Shown: positions 7,848 through 15,760 of the stretch, in pieces
How the letters are laid out: the number at the start of each line of letters is the position of its first letter
Numbering within the stretch: the first letter of the stretch is position 1
Origin: Chara braunii
Taxonomy: Eukaryota; Streptophyta; Charophyceae; Charales; Characeae
Direction of reading: 5' to 3'
NCBI GenBank assembly: GCA_003427395.1
Contig: BFEA01000028.1
Location: forward strand, 1,518,396 to 1,540,244
DNA length: 21,849 nt
The notes under the pieces: generated by a model
Databases searched by the model: none
Told to the model about the DNA's origin: nothing
Seen by the model: only the letters and a program-made list of their open reading frames with translations
Position numbers and translations under genes: made by a program

Positions 7848-8373
7848 GGAGAAGAATCGGGAGAAAAGGGCAAGGGTGAACACTCTGAAGAGGTAAGTAA
7901 GGCACTGCCCGTGGAGTAAGAACAGCAGAGTTCATAAGAGGCGCAAAAGGGGGATAAAGATGGTCTAAATGACAGCAACAAATTGTCAGAATAAGAGGCG
8001 CAAAAGGGGGACAAAGATGGTCTAAAGGCTGTCTCTTATACACATCTAGATGTGTATAAGAGACAGGGATAAAGATGGTCTAAATGACAGCAACAAATTG
8101 TCAGAATAAGAGGCGCAAAAGGGGGACAAAGATGGTCTAAAGGACTGCAACCAATAGTCAGAACCTTGGAGAAGAATCGGGAGAAAAGGGCAAGGGTGAA
8201 CACTCTGAAGAGGTAAGTAAGGCACTGCCCGTGGAGTAAGAACAGCAGAGTTCATAAGAGGCGCAAAAGGGGGATAAAGATGGTCTAAATGACAGCAACA
8301 AATTGTCAGAATAAGAGGCGCAAAAGGGGGACAAAGATGGTCTAAAGGACTGCAACCAATAGTCAGAACCTTG
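7848..8373. repeat. 205-bp tandem repeat, interrupted by an adapter
   Basis: 8169-8373 is one full unit. 7849-8028 is identical to its first 180 bases and 8067-8168 is identical to its last 102. Between them lies the artefact at 8029-8066. The two partial pieces overlap by 77 bases, so removing adapter and overlap would give two perfect 205-bp units. Inside each unit is a 57-bp sub-repeat built on ataagaggcgcaaaaggggg and aagatggtctaaa. Confidence 0.9.
8029..8066. other. Nextera (Tn5 mosaic-end) mate-pair junction adapter: artefact
   Basis: CTGTCTCTTATACACATCT (8029-8047) is directly followed by its reverse complement AGATGTGTATAAGAGACAG (8048-8066). Each half is the 19-bp Tn5 mosaic end used in Illumina Nextera kits, and the back-to-back arrangement is the circularisation junction of mate-pair libraries. 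It is not native sequence. Confidence 0.98.
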
Positions 8374-8402
8374 TCACTCTGATGGTAGTTAAAATAGTAA
8401 TC

Positions 8403-8447
8403 GGAATAGCAAAAGCACTAGAATGGGAATAGCAAAAGCACTAGAAT
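8403..8447. repeat. 23-bp tandem duplication
   Basis: ggaatagcaaaagcactaga followed by at, present twice at 8403-8424 and 8426-8447, identical. Confidence 0.95.
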
Positions 8448-8485
8448 ATTTACAATAATAATGCGGTGTCGTGAACGTTTGCAAC

Positions 8486-8506
8486 TTTTTTTTTTTTTTT
8501 TTTTTT
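8486..8506. repeat. Poly-T (21)
   Basis: A 21-base T run. It could be the tail of a minus-strand retroposon, but no head was found to its right. Confidence 0.9.
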
Positions 8507-8910
8507 AGAGTAGATGAACTTATTGTTCCCATTTCAGTGTGGCTAACGTTACAGATCAGGAGGAGGTGGGGATTACCTGTTTTTTTTCCAAGTTTAAGGG
8601 CATATTCAAACTGGGCCCTAAAGATCGAAGAAAAGCAAAATCAGCGACAGGTAGAGTCCTGCTTTTAGAAGGACTCAACTGACTGCTGATTTTGCGATCC
8701 TGGGATTTTGTGGGCCTAGTGTGAGCGAGTATACTAACACTCGCATCTTGTTGTGGTTAGGGTTACACAGATCAGACGACAGCTTGATCTGACGCTTTCA
8801 TTCGCTGCGCATTACGGCCTTGGCAAAATATTTAACATTTTCATTCACTTCATTATCTGTTTTACACAACTTTTACTTGTCTGATCAAGTTGTCTTCTCT
8901 CATTTGTCAT
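8507..8910. other. Unassigned sequence around a hairpin
   Basis: Apart from the inverted repeat at 8635-8695 and a small stem gcgagt/actcgc near 8725-8745, nothing is recognised. No gene was found. Confidence 0.35.
8635..8695. repeat. 61-nt hairpin (imperfect inverted repeat)
   Basis: The outer arms gcaaaatcagc (8635-8645) and gctgattttgc (8685-8695) are perfect complements. The inner arms gagtcct (8654-8660) and aggactc (8669-8675) also pair. The intervening 7-9 nt on each side pair partly, and the terminal loop is 8 nt. The size and shape resemble a small structured RNA or a pre-miRNA-like foldback; transcription is unknown. Confidence 0.75.
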
Positions 8911-8920
8911 GGTGGGGTGT

Positions 8921-8963
8921 GGGGGGGGGGGGGGGGGGGACGAGACGTGTGTGTGTGTGTGGA

Positions 8964-9018
<55 letters not shown>
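8921..9018. repeat. Poly-G (19) and (GT)n tract
   Basis: 19 G at 8921-8939, then gagacgtgtgtgtg repeated twice, the second copy expanding into a GT array of about 50 bases to 9018. Confidence 0.95.
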
Positions 9019-9019
<1 letters not shown>

Positions 9020-9936
9020 TTCTGACAGCAATCTATGAGGTGGCCGCAAAGCCTTTATCCAAGGATGGAGCGGCTGTCCAGCCAGCAACAGCTAGCGACG
9101 CACTTTTGAATGTCTGCATTCGGACAGGACCTGCAGTCATGAGCGGCATCGTACATGCTTTGCTAGGTCTTCATCCTGTGGGAAAGCTCCCGAAGATCTC
9201 GAAGGTGTTTGAGCTTCAGTGTGCACTTTGTTTTCGGAAAACAGGAGGGGATTTTGGAGGAGGTCTTGCTATACTCCAGACTTGGATTGCTTCTGCTGTA
9301 AGCTGAGCTTCCTGCACCTGTACCTTCTTTCTTTTCCGGTTCTTGTGACCACTATCACAATCTCCACTACCCTTCTCCCCCTTATCGACACTCAGCACTT
9401 GGTCTGCTGAACGTATTGCCACGCAATAAATTGAGCTGCCTGAGAAGACAGATGCTTGGCGATCGTCAGCCAACTCCATGACCATTAGCTCTTTGTTTCG
9501 CTGTAACATAGTTGGTATTCGAAGAAACCATGGCATACTTGGGCATACTCTGGTGAGAATCGTACATGCAGGTAGGGGATCCATGATGCCGGCATTCCAG
9601 ATATCATGCGCTGTTCGAAATCGTTGTCGAATGAAACCGTGTCCTCCAATGGCAAAGTGTATGCGGTCTGATTGCTTACTGAAAAGCCATATGCAGGTGA
9701 CGAGGGGGCAAGAACGGTGAATCACCATGGGCTAACAAAAGAGGAACTTGGATCAAGGCAGACTGAAGAATTCCATTTTTTTAAAAGAGAAAATGAATGA
9801 AACACACCCAAAATACTGTGAGAACCAAACAGCAATTCGAATCTGTCCAGCACATCTAGCAGATGATCAATTGCTGAATCTTTGCGTACGGGATAACAGG
9901 AGAACAGAGCTCCTTGGTTTGGTCAAGAAGACAAGC
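9019..9936. other. Non-repetitive stretch with opposing open frames
   Basis: This is the longest stretch without repeats. On the plus strand a frame stays open from the GT tract to 9306, with a possible splice acceptor cttctgacag at 9018-9028. On the minus strand a frame of 170 codons spans 9216-9728 and ends in a basic patch (GHKNRKRKK). Neither has a recognised domain. An open frame of 170 codons is about what chance allows in this much DNA. The two frames overlap on opposite strands, so at most one could be real. Confidence 0.2.
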
Positions 9937-9937
9937 A

Positions 9938-10044
9938 ACCGTCTTCACCCGAATAGAACGCCCGGTCATTATCGCTGCATCTGGACTGGAAGTTGGGCCA
10001 AATGCAGCTATTATGACCGGGTGTTCTATTCGGGTGAAGACGGT
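9938..10044 (-). mobile_element. Foldback (MITE-like) element, copy 2
   Basis: Arms of 43 bp (9938-9980 and 10002-10044) pair with only three mismatches: accgtcttcacccgaataga on the left, ending in tctattcgggtgaagacggt on the right. The centre tggactggaagttgggcca is the reverse complement of the centres in copies 1 and 4, so this copy has the opposite orientation. It is the best preserved hairpin of the family. Confidence 0.88.
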
Positions 10045-10072
10045 AGTTAGCCAGCCGAGGAGTACAAGCGAG

Positions 10073-10191
10073 AGAACGCCCGGTCATTATCGCTGCGTCT
10101 GGACTGGAAGTTGGGCCAAATGCAGCTATAATGACTGGGTGTTCTATTCGGGTGAAGACGGTAGTTAGCCAGCCGAGGAGGACAAGCGAGT
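10073..10191 (-). mobile_element. Foldback element, copy 3 (tandem, left arm truncated)
   Basis: The block from gaacgcccggtcattatcgc (9956) to the end of ttagccagccgaggag.acaagcgag is repeated with a 118-bp period. Copy 3 therefore lacks the outer 17 bases of its left arm but keeps the complete right arm (to 10162) and its flank. Few substitutions separate the copies. This is local tandem duplication of a foldback element with its flank, not a new insertion. Confidence 0.88.
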
Positions 10192-10512
10192 GCAAACGAT
10201 TGAAATCGATGATGCAAGATGTTGTTGGGGAACGATGGAGTTCCAAACTCTTCGCAGAAGTCGAAATCACAAAGTGAACAGGATAGCAAACAACGACAAC
10301 AAGACGAAAAGACGAAGAACACTAGACGAAAACATGCATGCTTTTTCTCAAAAAGGTTATCAACCTTCAACCATTAGAAGACTTTTCTCCCGATCATCCC
10401 CAGCGTAGAGAGAAAGGGGAGAGAAAAGGGAGCGAAGGGGAGAGGAAGAGGGAGGTGAAGGTTCCTGGAGCAATCCGTGCAATATGGAGTACCGGATCCT
10501 GGACCGAAGCAG
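10192..10512. other. Unassigned sequence with purine tract
   Basis: No gene. 10407-10460 is nearly all purine on the plus strand (gagaaaggggagagaaaagg and following). Confidence 0.4.
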
Positions 10513-10514
10513 GG

Positions 10515-10613
10515 GTGTGTGTGTGTGTGTGTGTTGTCATATTCACTATACACTCAAAAAAGCATGACTGATGACTGTGCCACACTGTTTCGTCAGACTT
10601 TCACCGACTCATC

Positions 10614-10680
<67 letters not shown>

Positions 10681-10690
10681 GTGTGCGCGT
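10515..10690 (+). repeat. GT-flanked module, copy 1
   Basis: A unique core at 10533-10600 (ttgtcatattcactatacac, tcaaaaaagcatgac, gactgtgccacactgtttcg) lies between two GT arrays (10515-10534 and 10616-10690). The same core with GT/CA arrays on both sides occurs at 13590-13760 in reverse orientation. The core and both microsatellites together behave as one dispersed unit. Confidence 0.8.
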
Positions 10691-11296
10691 TTCCCTGATG
10701 TTAATTGTTGGGTTGTGGATAGTGAAACGTATTGCTGCAAGACTGATAAGTGTGGTTGGTTTTTTCGTAATACGTTTCCATTTCTAGGTATACATAAAGT
10801 ACAAGTAGAGCAGTGAAAGGACGAGGATGCTAGGTAAATTATGGGATCTGTCTTTGCCACAAATTGTGGTTGGTGACTATGGCATTTGCTAGAGGATTTC
10901 AAGTCCATATTTTTTTTATGGAAAGAATAAGCAGATGGTCCTGTTGATGTCGCATCAGCGATTTGGAACTTTGCGCTCATGACAGTTGAAAAGGGGAAGT
11001 ATTGCTGTGCGCATTGTATGATAGCGCCTTTCTTCGAGGGTGCATAGCAGTAGTTCACTGTCCTCGTGTGCAGTTCGATCGATGTTTATCGATGGTTCTG
11101 AGTGGGCGGAGTGTTTGCGTGGGTGTGTTCCTCTGTTCATCGTGCGATTGTGCCTCGATGATCGTGCTTTTCTTAGAGTGTGTACAGATTACACTGTCAT
11201 TGTATGCTGAGGTTTAACACTGTGAATCCATCGTTCTGGTCGCCCTCGTTGTTTGTGTTATTGCTTGTGTTTGGCTATTACACTGTGTTCCCTCAG
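10691..11296. other. Unassigned sequence
   Basis: No gene or repeat recognised. The end of this stretch, ttacactgtgttccctcag, would serve as a splice acceptor for the candidate exon that follows. Confidence 0.35.
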
Positions 11297-11511
11297 CTAC
11301 ATGCGCTCCCTCCTGGCGTGTTGGTACCTGGTGAAGCAGAGATGGTGCTTTTGAGGTGGATGGAATCACTGGCAGCTGACCAGCGTCGGTTGGTTCTAGG
11401 ACCGCTGCCGTTGAATACGGAAAGGCCAGCGATTGGAGGAAGGACAGTGGGGATGGGACAGATGGATTCGTCGTTAAGATGTGTTCTGCGAGAATTCATA
11501 GAGAACCACAG
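11297..11511 (+). CDS. Candidate internal exon, unknown protein
   Basis: I do not recognise this protein. The segment is bounded by a plausible acceptor (tgttccctcag, ending 11296) and a plausible donor (cacag^gtacac, after 11511). It is open in the frame starting at 11297, giving about 71 residues beginning LHALPPGVLVPGEAEMVLLR and ending with FIENHR. The composition is ordinary (mixed charged and hydrophobic, no low complexity), unlike most open frames in the window. The frame also runs upstream to a Met at 11180 through a hydrophobic stretch (PSLFVLLLVFGYY) and stops at 11528, so a short unspliced frame of 116 codons is the alternative reading. The length is 215 bases, leaving phase 2. No neighbouring exon was found, and an open segment this short is compatible with chance. 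Confidence 0.18.
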
Positions 11512-11544
11512 GTACACAACATTGCAATAGCATTCGTTCTAGCA

Positions 11545-11597
11545 GGGAGAGAAAGGGAAGGGAAGGGGCAGGGGAGGGGGAGGGGGAGGGCAGGGAG
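11545..11597 (+). repeat. G-rich tract
   Basis: gggaaggggaaggggcaggg followed by gagggggagggggagggcaggg; many runs of three to five G give quadruplex potential. It resembles 7779-7838 in style but is not a direct copy. Confidence 0.85.
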
Positions 11598-11830
11598 TGC
11601 TTGCTATTGTTTAAATTCTGTGCCTTGTGCTTGCTCGATTCATCGATCCATTTAGCTCAATAAAGGCTCAATCTGTGGAGTGGCTGCAGTCCATTTCTAT
11701 TCTCCTTGGCTGTGGCAGTGCTTTCACATGTTGCCCCATCCATACAACCTTTGAGAATCTTTGTTAAACATTTTTTTCCCATTTTATGCATGTGCATTTG
11801 TGTGCATGCCATCAAATGAATGCTGCGCAC

Positions 11831-11834
<4 letters not shown>

Positions 11835-11879
<45 letters not shown>
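11835..11879. repeat. (GA)n microsatellite
   Basis: About 22 uninterrupted GA units. Confidence 0.97.
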
Positions 11880-11882
<3 letters not shown>

Positions 11883-12606
11883 CAGGTGGGGTTGAAGGAA
11901 GAGGGGGTGAATTTGTGCCTTGCGATTAGGGTTGCAGGTGGGGTGGCCAGAAGAGGCTGTGAGAATTTGTGCCTCATGCGGTGGGTTTACGTCGCAGAGA
12001 GCTGGTGTCTGAGCGCCTTCACATGCATCACTGAGCCAGTGAAAGATGGGTAGGAAAGTGCGGACGTCGTATGTAGACAGGTGCACGTGTTGCAGAGGAG
12101 AATATAGAAAACGCATTTTGGTGCATGTATGTGTCGTAGAGAGATCGTCAATCTGTCCACCTGCAAGGAGATTGAAGTCCAGAGCATGTGTGCATACCTG
12201 AGGGGATGATGAAGCGGGGTAGAGATGGATGAGTAGCAGAAAAAGGCGTCACGGGGAGGAATGGGGAAAGGTTGGTGTTTTCCCTCTGTGGATTGCATTC
12301 GTGATTGCTGCAGAGATGCAGGGAGAGTAGTATGTTACCTGGTGGCTTTTTCACGGCAGGAAAAGTTTGTCGCAATTCCTGATCGTCTCGTTGAGGATCG
12401 ATGATGATGATGATGATGTTTAACCGGACGGAGTAGACCCGGACAGAGTAGATAGCCTGCAGATATATTGTTGCAGTTACTGAACTTACTGTATCATTAC
12501 ACGGCATGGTCCATGAAGTCTCTTCTTCGTTGCGAAGTGACTTTGGTGAAGTAAATGCTTTCCCGATACGAGTGTGGAACGAAAGCGATTCAGCAAACAC
12601 CTTCTC
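11880..12606. other. Unassigned sequence with a short duplication and (GAT)n
   Basis: gaatttgtgcctt.. at 11909 and gagaatttgtgcctcatgcg at 11961 are a weak 50-bp repeat that includes ggttgcaggtggggt/gttgaag variants. A GAT array lies at 12401-12418. A minus-strand open frame of 155 codons (12148-12615) has no recognised motif. Confidence 0.4.
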
Positions 12607-12613
12607 AGAGGCC

Positions 12614-12647
12614 AAGGTGGTAAATCCACCTTCGCTTCAGAAGGTGG
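12614..12647. repeat. Overlapping alternative hairpins
   Basis: aaggtgg (12614-12620), ccacctt (12626-12632) and aaggtgg (12641-12647): the middle arm can pair with either neighbour, giving two mutually exclusive 7-bp stems. The wider unit aaggtgg..aatc.acgaag.tgca.gag is present in degenerate form at 12641 and 12764, so the pattern arose from repetition. Confidence 0.75.
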
Positions 12648-12706
12648 CTAATCCACGAAGTTGCACGAGCGTAGAAATGTCAGCGGTTAGTTAGGACGTC
12701 CTGCTC

Positions 12707-12758
12707 AAGGCCCTTAGCCGCCCTTAGGGGCCCTTAGTGGCCCTTAGTGGCCCTTAGC
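12707..12758. repeat. 10-bp minisatellite (GGCCCTTAGT)n
   Basis: Five units of ggcccttag(c/g/t)(g) with a 10-bp period, between two copies of the aaggtgg unit. Confidence 0.92.
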
Positions 12759-12799
12759 TACAGAAGGTGGTAAATCGACGAAGGTGCAAGAGTGGAGGG

Positions 12800-13318
12800 C
12801 TTGGGCAAGTGGTAGCTTTTATCTTGTCGAGTTCTCAACAAAGGATTCACAGATTTTGACTTTCGTCACGACAAAATGCTGGCAAGATTTCCGCCTTCGC
12901 TTCCTGGTTCAGGTTGAGATGGGTGGGTGGGCATTTATCACATCAACTGATACGAGCAGAGAGCTGATATAGAGCCGACCTTATAGCATCGAACGAAGTA
13001 TTCTGCAAAGCAGCAGGTACAAACAAAACCAGTATCCATCCCAGCTGTGTCCTGTGTGCACGCGCCGGTTGACGTGGCGCCGCAGAAAAGCTCGACCTAC
13101 GGGAAGAAAAAGAAGTGGTTGGTGGCGCCAGGTAGGCGGTATGCCTTGTCCGAGCAATGGTTCGGAATGCGAGGGGGTGGTCAAAATGTGTATTGGAAGA
13201 ATGAGCCTGGTAGGTACTTACTACTTATATATGGTTTAACAGGAAAATGCCATCAGATCATGGATGGAGGCCCTGTTGCTACACTTTTATTTTGAGGCAC
13301 TTGTGTGTCAGGAAAGAG
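12800..13318. other. Unassigned sequence
   Basis: No gene recognised. The composition is ordinary; 13055-13150 is more GC-rich. Short overlapping open frames on both strands lack motifs. Confidence 0.35.
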
Positions 13319-13390
13319 CACGGACACTCAGGTTTGACTGGAAATCTATTCTTGCAAAATTTTGGTTGCTATTTTCAGTGCAATACCACC

Positions 13391-13441
<51 letters not shown>

Positions 13442-13515
13442 GGACACTCAGGTTTGACTGGAAATTTATTCTTACAAAATTTTGGTTGCTATTTTCAGTG
13501 CAATACCACCACTCT
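13319..13515. repeat. 120-bp-period duplication split by (CT)n
   Basis: cacggacactcaggtttgac, then tggaaat.tattctt.caaaa and ttttggttgctattttcagt, occurs at 13319-13392 and again at 13439-13512 with only two substitutions. A pure CT array (13394-13439) fills the gap. High identity shows a recent event. Confidence 0.95.
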
Positions 13516-13554
13516 TCCCCTCCCCGTTTGCTCCCAAACAACGACCACCACCAC

Positions 13555-13557
<3 letters not shown>

Positions 13558-13644
<87 letters not shown>

Positions 13645-13696
13645 GCGAAACAGTCTGGCACGGTCTTGCTTTTTTTGACTGTATAGTGAATATGAC

Positions 13697-13760
<64 letters not shown>

Positions 13761-13800
13761 CACACAAATGCACACACGCACACACACACATACACACAAA
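13558..13800 (-). repeat. GT-flanked module, copy 2, preceded by poly-C
   Basis: 31 C (13558-13588), then a CA array (13590-13642), a unique core (cgcgaaacagtctggcacgg, ttgactgtatagtgaatatg, acaaaaca), then a second CA array to 13758 that degenerates to about 13812. The core is the reverse complement of 10533-10600 at most positions. The orientation is therefore opposite to copy 1. Confidence 0.82.
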
Positions 13801-13812
13801 CACAAACACAGG

Positions 13813-14292
13813 AGTTTGTGGAAGTGCGAGGGAATGGTTTCCTGTGAGGAGTTCTTTGTGGTCTTGTACGATGACATAGGCACTGCTCCAGCAGGTGTGG
13901 TTTTATTTTTATGGACTGTGGTTCATGTAATTGTTCTTAGATGCTTTTAATTTATTGTTGAAGTCTGAGCTGTCAGAAGCTTTGTTCTAATAATCCTCTT
14001 GCCTTTGGCCAATTAATTGAGGATTTTTGTTTTTAGTCTTTTAGATGCTTTTCGTTACTGTTGGTGGCCAACTAATCGAGGAATCTTCCATTCACATACG
14101 GTGAACTTATGATAGAGGAAAATCCTATCAGCTTTGACTGTGTGCTTGCCCATCATGATGACGGTCATTTGTCTGGGGGTGAATGTAGCCCAAGTAGAGC
14201 CTGAAAGCAAGAGCATTAATTGATTTGATCCACGACTCCGTTCTGGGTGCGCTTGTCCATATGCGCCTGTTATAGTAAATTGTTTTCTCTAC
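13813..14292. other. Unassigned sequence with weak internal repeat
   Basis: cttagatgctttta..., ggccaattaattgagga (13937-14023) recurs more weakly as tttagatgcttttcgtt, ggccaactaatcgagga (14040-14083). No gene was found. gtgtttcag at 14294-14302 could be a splice acceptor, but no exon follows it convincingly. Confidence 0.4.
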
Positions 14293-14531
14293 CGTGTTTC
14301 AGCGCATGTATGGTGAATGGGAGGTTCCACAATATCCACATGCCTTGCCACGTCTGGTCGGGTATCCCACCTACACCTCGCATTTGCGAACTCCCCATTC
14401 AACTGCATCTCGGAGACACGGTCGGAGATCTTCCAAGCACTGGCTAAATCCAGTGATCTCCTTTCACGACAGGCTGTGGTCCCCGGAACGAGTTGTTCAT
14501 TCCAGGTGTCTTTCATGCATGCTCAAGGTGT

Positions 14532-14562
14532 CTTTTTTTTTCTTTTTCTTTTTTTTTTTTTT
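14532..14562 (-). repeat. A-rich tail of the retroposon
   Basis: T runs broken by single C on the plus strand, so an A tail on the minus strand. Between tail and flank, aggtgtcttt (14526-14535) echoes part of the target duplication, probably a slippage product. Confidence 0.85.
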
Positions 14563-14688
14563 GAAGTCCATGGTCTTGTAGACGCCAGTCACTGGAGCAG
14601 TAGGTCGTGGGTGTCCTGGAGTATGAGACCACCTTCCATCCCATCCTCACGTCAATACTCCTAGCGCACCCCCTATCCCACTATCCTA

Positions 14689-14969
14689 CCTCAGTGTGAC
14701 CAGCACTGAGGACCATTACCCTACCAATGGGCAGGTATCTTGGACTGGACAGCAGTGATAGGCACCAGGGCTGATAGGTTGCCCTGCTCAGCCCTGGTGG
14801 AAGCGGAATTGGACGAGCCTTGTCGAACGGGAACTTTGGACGCCAGGCCCAGACAATCTACTACAGGTCCCAAGAGACTCTGGGCCCTAGGTTTCAGACA
14901 GGGTAGCACCCATTGAAGCAGTCTTACCGTCCTTCCCCTAGGTTACCCAAGGCCAGGCGGAACTGGCCT
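14689..14969 (-). other. Cluster of perfect hairpins in the retroposon body
   Basis: Three perfect inverted repeats within 280 bp: cctcagtg/cactgagg (14689-14696, 14704-14711; 7-nt loop), caccagggctga/tcagccctggtg (14763-14774, 14788-14799; 13-nt loop) and aggccag/ctggcct (14950-14956, 14963-14969; 6-nt loop). Such density suggests a structured RNA segment; conservation is untested. Confidence 0.8.
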
Positions 14970-15148
14970 GAGCGACTTATAGTCTTATACCCTTACCCTT
15001 TCCCCAGGGTCTAAGCCTTACATATAGCCACTGGACAGTTCTACTCGAATGTCAGTGGGAACTCCGGTGGCCCATACCTGTCCCTACCGCAGATACTAGA
15101 CCCCACCCAGTGACTAGACCCCCCCAGTCTGATAGTTGTGTAGTTCGA

Positions 15149-15335
15149 AATGTATGTGTATACCCGAAGGTGCTTCTTGTATCTATGTATGAAGATGTAC
15201 AGACAGCACTGTGTGTGGAAACTTGTGTATGTAGCCCGTAGGCCATGTATAATTCGCAAGCTATGTATATGCCCGAAGGCTGTGTGTGCTCTGCGAATCG
15301 AATGTATCGAGATGTATAGGCAGCATCATGTGTGT
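15149..15335. repeat. Degenerate direct repeat inside the retroposon
   Basis: atgtatgtgtatacccgaag...agatgtacagacagcactgtgtgt (15149-15216) recurs as ctatgtatatgcccgaagg...agatgtataggcagcatcatgtgtgt (15259-15335). It is diverged and older than the insertion. Confidence 0.75.
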
Positions 15336-15389
15336 ATATCGAAGAGAGAACGGGGTAAGCTGGACAAGGACCCCCCCAAGATCCGAGCC

Positions 15390-15448
15390 AAGCTCGAACC
15401 CGTGAACTTGAAACATGTAATCGTATGACTCTACCATGTGAACAGCTA
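15390..15448 (-). repeat. Internal tRNA-like module
   Basis: Minus strand: A-box-like tagctgttcacatggtagag (15429-15448) and B-box-like GGGTTCGAGCT (15391-15401), about 28 nt between boxes. It sits some 320 bp downstream of the head module, so the element carries two potential RNA polymerase III promoters or contains an older SINE. Confidence 0.7.
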
Positions 15449-15679
15449 GTGGAAATGGCACGAATGTGTGATATGCCAGACTGGGGAGATCAACAGAACA
15501 CCCAAGACCAACACCCCCAAGCAACCCATGTGAAGCCCAGAACCAACATACAGCACCGTGAACGGTTGGGTGGTGCGCAGGCAGTGTCTGTAATAGTACC
15601 ATGCGTCAGCCCAAGGGAGTGTGTCCAGCCCTGCATCAATCTAACGCCCTGCCGGTGTCCATGCGCAAGGTTGCAATTG

Positions 15680-15760
15680 AGTTTTGAACCCGCAACCTCA
15701 TACCACAATGCGCATTTCCAACCGGTGCTCTAAGCCTCTAACCACTGAGCCACATCAAGT
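15680..15760 (-). repeat. tRNA-like head of the retroposon
   Basis: Minus strand: gatgtggctcagtggttaga (15737-15756) fits the A box closely, and gcgggttcaaaactc (15681-15694) is B-box-like (GGTTCAAAACT). The module begins right inside the target duplication, where a SINE 5' end should be. No matching 3' acceptor strand, so it is not a functional tRNA. Confidence 0.8.

Noticed and set aside
8029-8066. The 38-bp palindrome as a natural transposon end or regulatory site
   Set aside because: It is an exact match to the back-to-back commercial Tn5 mosaic ends and is flanked by redundant overlapping sequence.
8754-8768. ggttagggtt as telomeric repeat
   Set aside because: A single short match without tandem units; expected by chance.
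9216-9728. 170-codon minus-strand open frame as a gene
   Set aside because: No recognised domain, it overlaps an open frame on the other strand, and its length is near the chance maximum for 22 kb in six frames. Kept only as a note in the stretch annotation.
9938-10044. Conserved peptide NRTPGHY..W on both strands as a coding motif
   Set aside because: The foldback element is palindromic, so both strands give related peptides; no wider open frame or protein family supports it.
14294-14524. Exon after gtgtttcag at 14302
   Set aside because: The only frame with protein-like composition has a stop just after the acceptor, and the other frames read poorly. The segment is simply the left flank of the retroposon insertion.
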